A stretch of DNA of 64,000 nucleotides from a virus. Below the pieces are notes generated by a model. That model saw only the letters and a list, made by a program, of their open reading frames with translations. It was not told where the DNA came from and searched no databases. The stretch spans positions 1 through 64,000 of the IMG/VR virus record IMGVR_UViG_3300036772_000294, one strand, 5' to 3'. Position numbers and translations under genes: made by a program. Shown in pieces: positions 59,663-64,000 of the stretch (the first letter of the stretch is position 1; each line of letters starts with the position of its first letter).

Positions 59663-60691
59663 ATGAAATACGATTCGCTGGAGACTGTTACTGACCGTTT
59701 CAGCATTTTCCGTAACGCACGGACGACCAGAGAAAATGGACGCAATTACATTATTGTCTCAATTAAGAACACCCTGGCTTCGGAGGCTGTGCAGGAAGGG
59801 ATACGCCTGGGCGAACTGTTTGGATTCTGGGGCCACCAGCGCCGGGAGTTAAACGGCAAGCTGGATGTGCCCGAAGAATCAATCATCATGGTCGACGGCA
59901 AACCCGTTCTGACGCAAAACGTACCGTCCAACCGCACCGTCAATATTGAAATCGACGACGATGGCGTGATCTCTCATTCGGAGGAAATCCTCAAGACTGA
60001 CCCCGGTAATATTGTCAGCAGCATGATCGCGTCCAGAGCTGGTGGCTGGAGCTGGGCAACCGGCGGCCCGGACACGACCCGCGCCTCAGTGGTTCGACGC
60101 TTCAAAGGGTGTGATTACGTTCTGCAGCCCAACTACATCAGTCTGGACCACCCGGCGATGATGCTGGAGTCCGTGCATGATCGCCACCAGCTAATGCTCG
60201 AGTCGTTAAGGAGCAAAGGTTATTCTGAGCAGGGAGCTCAAACCATCATCGAGCACTTTGAAGCGATGGGCGACACCCATGAACAGCTGGCCATTGTTCA
60301 GGATGATGTTTTGCTGCTTGAGGGGCTGCTTTCTCATGAACGGAGCCAGTCAGTCGAGATCCGCCTGGCTAACGAAGAGCTTACCCGCCTAAACGGCGAA
60401 CTCGATGCGCTCCAGCGCAATCGGGAAATGCTCATGACAGAGGTGCTTCAGCGCATGCCGGTGCATGCTACTGAAGAGCAGCGCGAGGCGTTCCTTAATC
60501 CGAAGACGAAGGCAGATGCCGAGCTGGTGACAATGATGTTTGAATCCATCATGAAGACGGATTTCACGCAGTTGCCGGGTAAACATGCCGGACAATCCCG
60601 CGTCTACGTACCGTCACATTTTGAACAGTCAAAAGTGAAACCATCTCGCGTCGTTACTTTTGGCAATTCTGAAGTGCCGAAGTTTGATTAA
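59663..60691 (+). CDS. Head-processing protease/scaffold (P1 Pro-like)
   Basis: A 342-residue protein 52 bases after the portal gene, the position of P1 pro. The N-terminal 180 residues are beta-rich (NYIIVSIKNTLASEAVQEG; SIIMVDGKPVLTQNVPS) with RASVVRRFKGCDYVLQPNYI. The C-terminal part is a coiled coil (RLANEELTRLNGELDALQRN), the usual design of prohead protease-scaffold proteins. Catalytic residues cannot be assigned with certainty; candidates include His and Ser in VLQPNYISLDHPAMM. It would cleave the capsid protein encoded at 13759-15486. Confidence 0.55.
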   Translation: MKYDSLETVTDRFSIFRNARTTRENGRNYIIVSIKNTLASEAVQEGIRLGELFGFWGHQRRELNGKLDVPEESIIMVDGKPVLTQNVPSNRTVNIEIDDDGVISHSEEILKTDPGNIVSSMIASRAGGWSWATGGPDTTRASVVRRFKGCDYVLQPNYISLDHPAMMLESVHDRHQLMLESLRSKGYSEQGAQTIIEHFEAMGDTHEQLAIVQDDVLLLEGLLSHERSQSVEIRLANEELTRLNGELDALQRNREMLMTEVLQRMPVHATEEQREAFLNPKTKADAELVTMMFESIMKTDFTQLPGKHAGQSRVYVPSHFEQSKVKPSRVVTFGNSEVPKFD

Positions 60692-60699
60692 TGCTGTTG

Positions 60700-60723
60700 A
60701 GGGCGAGGTAGTCGCTTCGCCCT
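60700..60723 (+). terminator. Hairpin after the head-processing gene
   Basis: AGGGCGA/TCGCCCT stem, followed by TACTCTCC. A moderate terminator. Confidence 0.5.
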
Positions 60724-60833
60724 TACTCTCCCCATTCGTAACCCCTCTCACACTACGAATATTCACCCATAGCCCACAGCGTGAAATGCCGATAAGATGT
60801 TAAGTAACAAGGCAATTATTCCAGGAGCAAGAA

Positions 60834-61628
60834 ATGGATATTCGAGAATTTCTTCAGGTTTTTAACAACAAAATGACCCCTTCCGTCTACAGATTGGATT
60901 ATGCAGACGCCCTTAACCATGACATGTATACAACCTATATCGAACCTTATCCGGGTGCATTCCATCTTTTTCAGAGCTATGAAAATGGAGTTGTAAAAAC
61001 AAAGAAATGGAGTGATTACGACAATGACTATTCGACCCATAGCATATTGAAAGCTGACGATCTTAAAGCTGAAAATTTCTCCGGGGCGTATATGTATAAA
61101 GCGCACACTCTTTCTTTCTCTTCACTCAAAGACCTCTCACCCTGGAAAATTAAGCGGTTCAGGCTAACCGCATCTTTGGATAATTTGGTTGATGGCCGCA
61201 TTAAGTATGCCAAGCGCAGATTACGACAAACAACTCAGGATGGAATGATTATCCTGAATGCTGTGACACAGCGTTATTTAGCTCACGGTGGTGAAGGTGG
61301 GGTACACATAGCAGCGATTCTTTATGATGTCCGCCCCGTGCTGGATTTTCGCAATGGCAACTGGCCTGCGGTTCAACGGGAAGTTAACCTCATTCTAAAC
61401 GGCTTCGTTAGCAGCGGCGAGCTTCGTAAAGGAGATAAATCTACGTATATACCGGAAGGGAAGGCGATTCTGACACAAAATCTCTACCTCAAAGAATTAG
61501 ATAAATATAAGGAGTCTACTCGGCTCCAGAGGAAGATGTTTTGGGTTACCTTTTTTGCCGCCATATCAGCACTAGGAAGCGCATTAGCAGCATTAGCGCC
61601 ATACCTCACAAAATTAATGCATCAGTGA
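60834..61628 (+). CDS. C-terminally anchored membrane protein of unknown function
   Basis: A 264-residue protein with AGGAGC before ATG 60834. A C-terminal hydrophobic helix (VTFFAAISALGSALAALAP) would anchor it in the membrane with the large N-terminal domain inside. The soluble part has SFSSLKDLSPWKIKRFRLTA and TQRYLAHGGEGGVHIAAILY. It is a single gene between the head genes and parF. A phage exclusion or lysogenic trait is possible; I do not recognise it. Confidence 0.5.
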   Translation: MDIREFLQVFNNKMTPSVYRLDYADALNHDMYTTYIEPYPGAFHLFQSYENGVVKTKKWSDYDNDYSTHSILKADDLKAENFSGAYMYKAHTLSFSSLKDLSPWKIKRFRLTASLDNLVDGRIKYAKRRLRQTTQDGMIILNAVTQRYLAHGGEGGVHIAAILYDVRPVLDFRNGNWPAVQREVNLILNGFVSSGELRKGDKSTYIPEGKAILTQNLYLKELDKYKESTRLQRKMFWVTFFAAISALGSALAALAPYLTKLMHQ

Positions 61629-61798
61629 GCCCTCACTGCGTGTGTCACGTCCAACGCGCATTAATCAGGGGAAGCAGCTTCCCCGCTAGCAACACAAAAC
61701 TCGCCACCCGGTGCATAAATTACACGGTTCGTAGAGTTAGAAGGTGCCAAAGGTTATTTTATCGGCTAGAATACAAACATATAAACATATTGTCATAA

Positions 61799-61865
61799 GT
61801 AATACTTTTGCACTTGCACAAGTGACACCTATGCCTCTATGCTAACGTTATGTTTGTAATACTTT
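61799..61865 (+). promoter_or_regulatory. Candidate par operator/centromere region
   Basis: Just upstream of parF a palindrome CACTTGCACAAGTG (61811-61824) lies between two copies of GTAATACTTT (61799-61808 and 61856-61865). ParF/ParG systems bind such sites for autoregulation and partition. The wider gap 61629-61880 has no gene I can support. Confidence 0.45.
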
Positions 61866-61880
61866 CTCATGGAGAGTCAG

Positions 61881-62516
61881 ATGATAACTATCATAGGTTG
61901 CAACAAAGGCGGCGCAGCCAAAACGACGACCGCTGTTAACGTTGCTGTAGGCCTGGCTTTGCGCGGGCATGACGTTTGCCTTGTCGATGCCGATCCCCAA
62001 CGCTCTTCTTCACAATGGTATGCAGACCGCGAAGAGGCCGGAATTAAACCAGCAATCACTCTCATCGAAAAACGCGATAATATTACCCAGACCTTGCGGA
62101 ATTTAGATGAGAAATATGATCATGTTATCGTTGACGTGTCTGGCCGGAACAGCCGGGAATTATTAACGGGTGGTACAGTGGCGCATCAAATTATCGCCCC
62201 TCACCAGAGCTCCCAGCTCGATTTAAACACCCTCGTTGAGCTTCAAAATCAGATGCAAGGCTGGCATGACTTTAACCCTGACCTGAAGGTATTCGTTTAT
62301 CAGTCAATGGCAACAACCAACCCAATACTTCAGGGCACCGAGCGCAAGGAGTTTCTGGACTTTGTGGCCGAGTTTGAAGGCATGCAACCACTGGAATCAG
62401 TAGCCTGTTACCGCAAGGTGTACCGTGATGTCATGTCCGAGGGGAAATCTGTACTCGAAACAACTAACCAGAAAGCGATTAGCGAAGTTACCAGCTTGCT
62501 GGATGAGGTATTCTGA
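61881..62516 (+). CDS. parA: ParA/ParF-type partition ATPase
   Basis: The start is taken at ATG 61881, with GGAGAG eight bases before. The 211-residue product has the deviant Walker A NKGGAAKTTTAVNVA (Lys9 and Lys14), CLVDADPQRSSSQW and VIVDVSGRNSRELL, as in short type Ib ParA proteins. These move plasmids along the nucleoid using ATP. The downstream gene overlaps by one base. No extra N-terminal DNA-binding domain is present, unlike P1 ParA. Confidence 0.9.
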   Translation: MITIIGCNKGGAAKTTTAVNVAVGLALRGHDVCLVDADPQRSSSQWYADREEAGIKPAITLIEKRDNITQTLRNLDEKYDHVIVDVSGRNSRELLTGGTVAHQIIAPHQSSQLDLNTLVELQNQMQGWHDFNPDLKVFVYQSMATTNPILQGTERKEFLDFVAEFEGMQPLESVACYRKVYRDVMSEGKSVLETTNQKAISEVTSLLDEVF

Positions 62517-62833
62517 TGGCACTAAAAAAACCAAGTCAACGACCGCCGATTACGCCTGAGCAGGCCGATGCCTTTGCCAATCAATTTGCTGATAGACCTT
62601 ACGCCGGTATAGCGGCAGAAACACCCGCTCCCACTCCACCAGCACAGCCAACAAAAGTAGCTAAGGTTGCAGCTGAAGAGAAATTGGTCAGGACGACAAT
62701 GACAATTCCTCCGGCACTGCTGGAAAGAACTGAAGATCTGGCGATCAGAAATAAGCGTTCGGGTATTGAGCCTAAAAACGTCAGCGCCATCGTACGTGCA
62801 GCCCTGGAAGAGTATCTGGCGAAGCACGAATAA
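62516..62833 (+). CDS. ParG-type ribbon-helix-helix partition protein
   Basis: A 105-residue protein overlapping parA by one base (TGATG). The first 55 residues are flexible and proline-rich (PAQPTKVAKVAAEEK). The C-terminal part reads VRTTMTIPPALLERTEDLAI, then VSAIVRAALEEYLA, a ribbon-helix-helix. This is the ParG layout: mobile arm contacting ParF, RHH binding the centromere and operator. Confidence 0.75.
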   Translation: MALKKPSQRPPITPEQADAFANQFADRPYAGIAAETPAPTPPAQPTKVAKVAAEEKLVRTTMTIPPALLERTEDLAIRNKRSGIEPKNVSAIVRAALEEYLAKHE

Positions 62834-62857
62834 TAACTCTCTAAGAGAGTGCTACTC

Positions 62858-62886
62858 AAAAAGACCGGCCACTCCGGTCTTTTTTA
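62858..62886 (+). terminator. Terminator of the parFG unit
   Basis: AAAGACCGG-CCACT-CCGGTCTTT stem, then TTTATTTC. A strong rho-independent terminator. Confidence 0.85.
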
Positions 62887-62923
62887 TTTCAAGAGGTCGG
62901 CAGGTTTACTCAACACCGGATAA

Positions 62924-63196
62924 TCACGCCCTGCGAATAAATTTGAACACAAGAGAGTAGCCATTTTTGGTTCTGGGGATTAGGTCTGTTGCTTCGCCGA
63001 CTTTGAGCTCCTCCCCTCCTGCTTTTGCTATTTGAGTTGCCCGGAAGGTTGGCGTACATGCCCCTTGACCAAACACTTTGTTAACCTCCCCCGCACTGCT
63101 GAAAGTTGCAAATGGGCCTCCGCTGCTTGCCACTTCAACCGTATACCGTCGCTTCTTCATTTCTGCTGCCAAAATTGGCTCATAAAGATTGGTCAT
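62924..63196 (-). CDS. Small protein of unknown function
   Basis: A 90-residue protein with a basic start (EPILAAEMKKRRYTVEVAS) and C-terminal LVFKFIRRA. It contains GACTPTFRATQIAKAGGEEL. The gene is between the parFG terminator and a bidirectional hairpin, on the minus strand. Nothing identifies a family. Confidence 0.45.
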   Translation of the reverse strand: MTNLYEPILAAEMKKRRYTVEVASSGGPFATFSSAGEVNKVFGQGACTPTFRATQIAKAGGEELKVGEATDLIPRTKNGYSLVFKFIRRA

Positions 63197-63345
63197 TTTT
63201 TCCCCTGAGTTGAGTTTGTATCATCATTCAAAGATGCCTCTCTATGATAGAAAAGATAGTGCTGATATCAAGAAAGGTATTACTTTCATACGGGCATAAA
63301 TACATACTTTCATACATAACGAATGAGGTTGCATACTCAGAAATG

Positions 63346-63372
63346 ACAAAGCCACCCTTACGGTGGCTTTGT
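63346..63372. terminator. Bidirectional terminator
   Basis: An eleven-base stem ACAAAGCCACC/GGTGGCTTTGT with a five-base loop, twenty bases after the HigA-like stop. Confidence 0.65.
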
Positions 63373-63392
63373 TACATCATGTTATGGCAGAA

Positions 63393-63743
63393 CTAAGCGG
63401 CTTCGCTGCTACTTTCAGCCTGCTTGTCTTTCTTTGCCATCATTTCATCTAGTGTGATTATTCTACTGATTTCTTCCTGGGTCCGCGTGTCGTTTTGAAC
63501 TTCCCATATATCAACATTCGCTTGTAGATTTAGCCAAAACTCAACACTCGTATCAAACGCTCTTGCGAGCCTAAAGGCCATATCGGTAGTGAGCTTGCAG
63601 TTGTTGTTTACAAGTTTACTTACGGTATTCCTGTGAACTTGCAGCATCTCTGCAAGCTCATTGATTTTAATGCCGGTCGGCTCAAGGTATTCGTATAACA
63701 CTACATCACCAACAGACGTGGGTTTACGTTGTGCCTGGACCAT
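63393..63743 (-). CDS. higA: HigA-type antitoxin (XRE helix-turn-helix)
   Basis: The ATG at 63743 has AGAGGAAG close upstream, so the frame before it is not counted. The 116-residue product has the HigA/VapI core: YLEPTGIKINELAEMLQVHR, NTVSKLVNNNCKLTTDMAFR and TSVEFWLNLQANVDIWEV. It would neutralise a RelE/HigB toxin and repress its own promoter. A toxin-like C-terminus lies upstream at the window edge, separated by about 195 bases, longer than normal for higBA. Confidence 0.8.
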   Translation of the reverse strand: MVQAQRKPTSVGDVVLYEYLEPTGIKINELAEMLQVHRNTVSKLVNNNCKLTTDMAFRLARAFDTSVEFWLNLQANVDIWEVQNDTRTQEEISRIITLDEMMAKKDKQAESSSEAA

Positions 63744-63907
63744 GTACTTCCTCTCTATAGTATCTTTGTTCAAAACACCCTTGAAAGGGGGTTCTGAAGA
63801 CAGGCTATCAGCCTCTAGCAAAAGCCATGCGGCTTTGCGGTTATGCAACCTAATGATGCAGTCGTAGGGACTAGTCATCTGCCTGACAATGCTGCCAGGT
63901 CTTTAAG

Positions 63908-63931
63908 GTCTGGCCCCGCTAAGGGCCAGAC
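63908..63931. terminator. Hairpin between toxin-like and antitoxin genes
   Basis: A nine-base perfect stem GTCTGGCCC/GGGCCAGAC with a six-base loop. There is no minus-strand T-run. It may attenuate read-through from the toxin gene to the antitoxin gene. Confidence 0.45.
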
Positions 63932-63937
63932 TTTATC

Positions 63938-64000
63938 TTATCTGTGCTTCTTATACCCGTGGTCATCAAGGTACAAGTCACTCGCTTTTCCGTCCTTCCA
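63938..64000 (-). CDS. RelE/HigB-family toxin, C-terminal end only
   Basis: The last 20 codons before a stop at 63938 encode WKDGKASDLYLDDHGYKKHR, the end of many RelE/ParE-superfamily HigB-like toxins (fvw.dG.a.dvyl.DhhykkH). The rest lies outside the window. Its pairing with the HigA-type gene supports the call. Confidence 0.55.
   Translation of the reverse strand, partial: WKDGKASDLYLDDHGYKKHR

Overview
The window is part of a P1-like temperate myovirus that lives as a plasmid (a phage-plasmid), most likely from an Enterobacterales host. The evidence is a set of P1 hallmark functions on one molecule: a Cre-type recombinase with a lox-type site just upstream; a terminase pair of pacA/pacB type with a seven-GATC pac-like cluster inside pacA; a C1-type repressor next to pacB; a giant DarB-type methylase/helicase divergent from portal and head-processing genes; a Ref-type nuclease followed by a mat-sized gene; and an adjacent tail sheath and capsid pair. 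Plasmid functions are present too: a ParM/ParR-type and a ParF/ParG-type partition locus and a partly visible toxin-antitoxin locus. Names and sizes of P1 homologues are from memory; no database search was possible.

Layout. 1-15.5 kb (minus strand): tail fibres, baseplate, a 1189-residue Sit-type transglycosylase, tube-family proteins, sheath and major capsid protein. 15.7-17.4 kb: small plus-strand genes (one Lar-like) and a membrane protein. 17.5-20 kb: an EAL-domain remnant, Rz/Rz1 spanins, endolysin and a PAAR spike tip. 20-28.7 kb: a secreted protein, rdgC, and a baseplate/tail block with spike (OB fold) and hub, ending with mat-like and ref genes.

28.8-37.0 kb is an accessory island: a Tn3-family transposase remnant, an AAA NTPase, a 1444-residue autotransporter, an AT-rich gap of 1.1 kb, a LuxR-type regulator and a decayed intimin/invasin gene that stops next to the recombinase gene. 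37.0-42.5 kb: recombinase, lox-like site, coi-like gene, C1-like repressor, pacB and pacA. 42.6-46.4 kb: a tandem winged-helix protein, parM/parR, and a possible type I toxin (hydrophobic peptide with two related RNA units). 46.7-50.9 kb: small early-type genes, including an RNA polymerase alpha-CTD-like protein, a VRR-NUC nuclease and an Lxc-like gene. 51-60.7 kb: darB, portal and pro. 60.8-64 kb: a membrane-anchored unknown, parF/parG, and a HigA-type antitoxin with the end of a RelE/HigB-type toxin.

A dispersed asymmetric motif (AATAAAnTCA followed by nnGTTTAGGATAA) occurs at least nine times in intergenic DNA, with weaker versions in front of the C1-like gene and one small gene. It sits 15-60 bases upstream of several starts. 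I read it as the operator/promoter set of the C1-like repressor, in the way P1 C1 uses asymmetric operators scattered over its genome. The most novel items are the recombinase with a lox site intermediate between loxP and rox, the operator set, the pac-like cluster, the candidate type I toxin locus and the possible frameshift upstream of sit.
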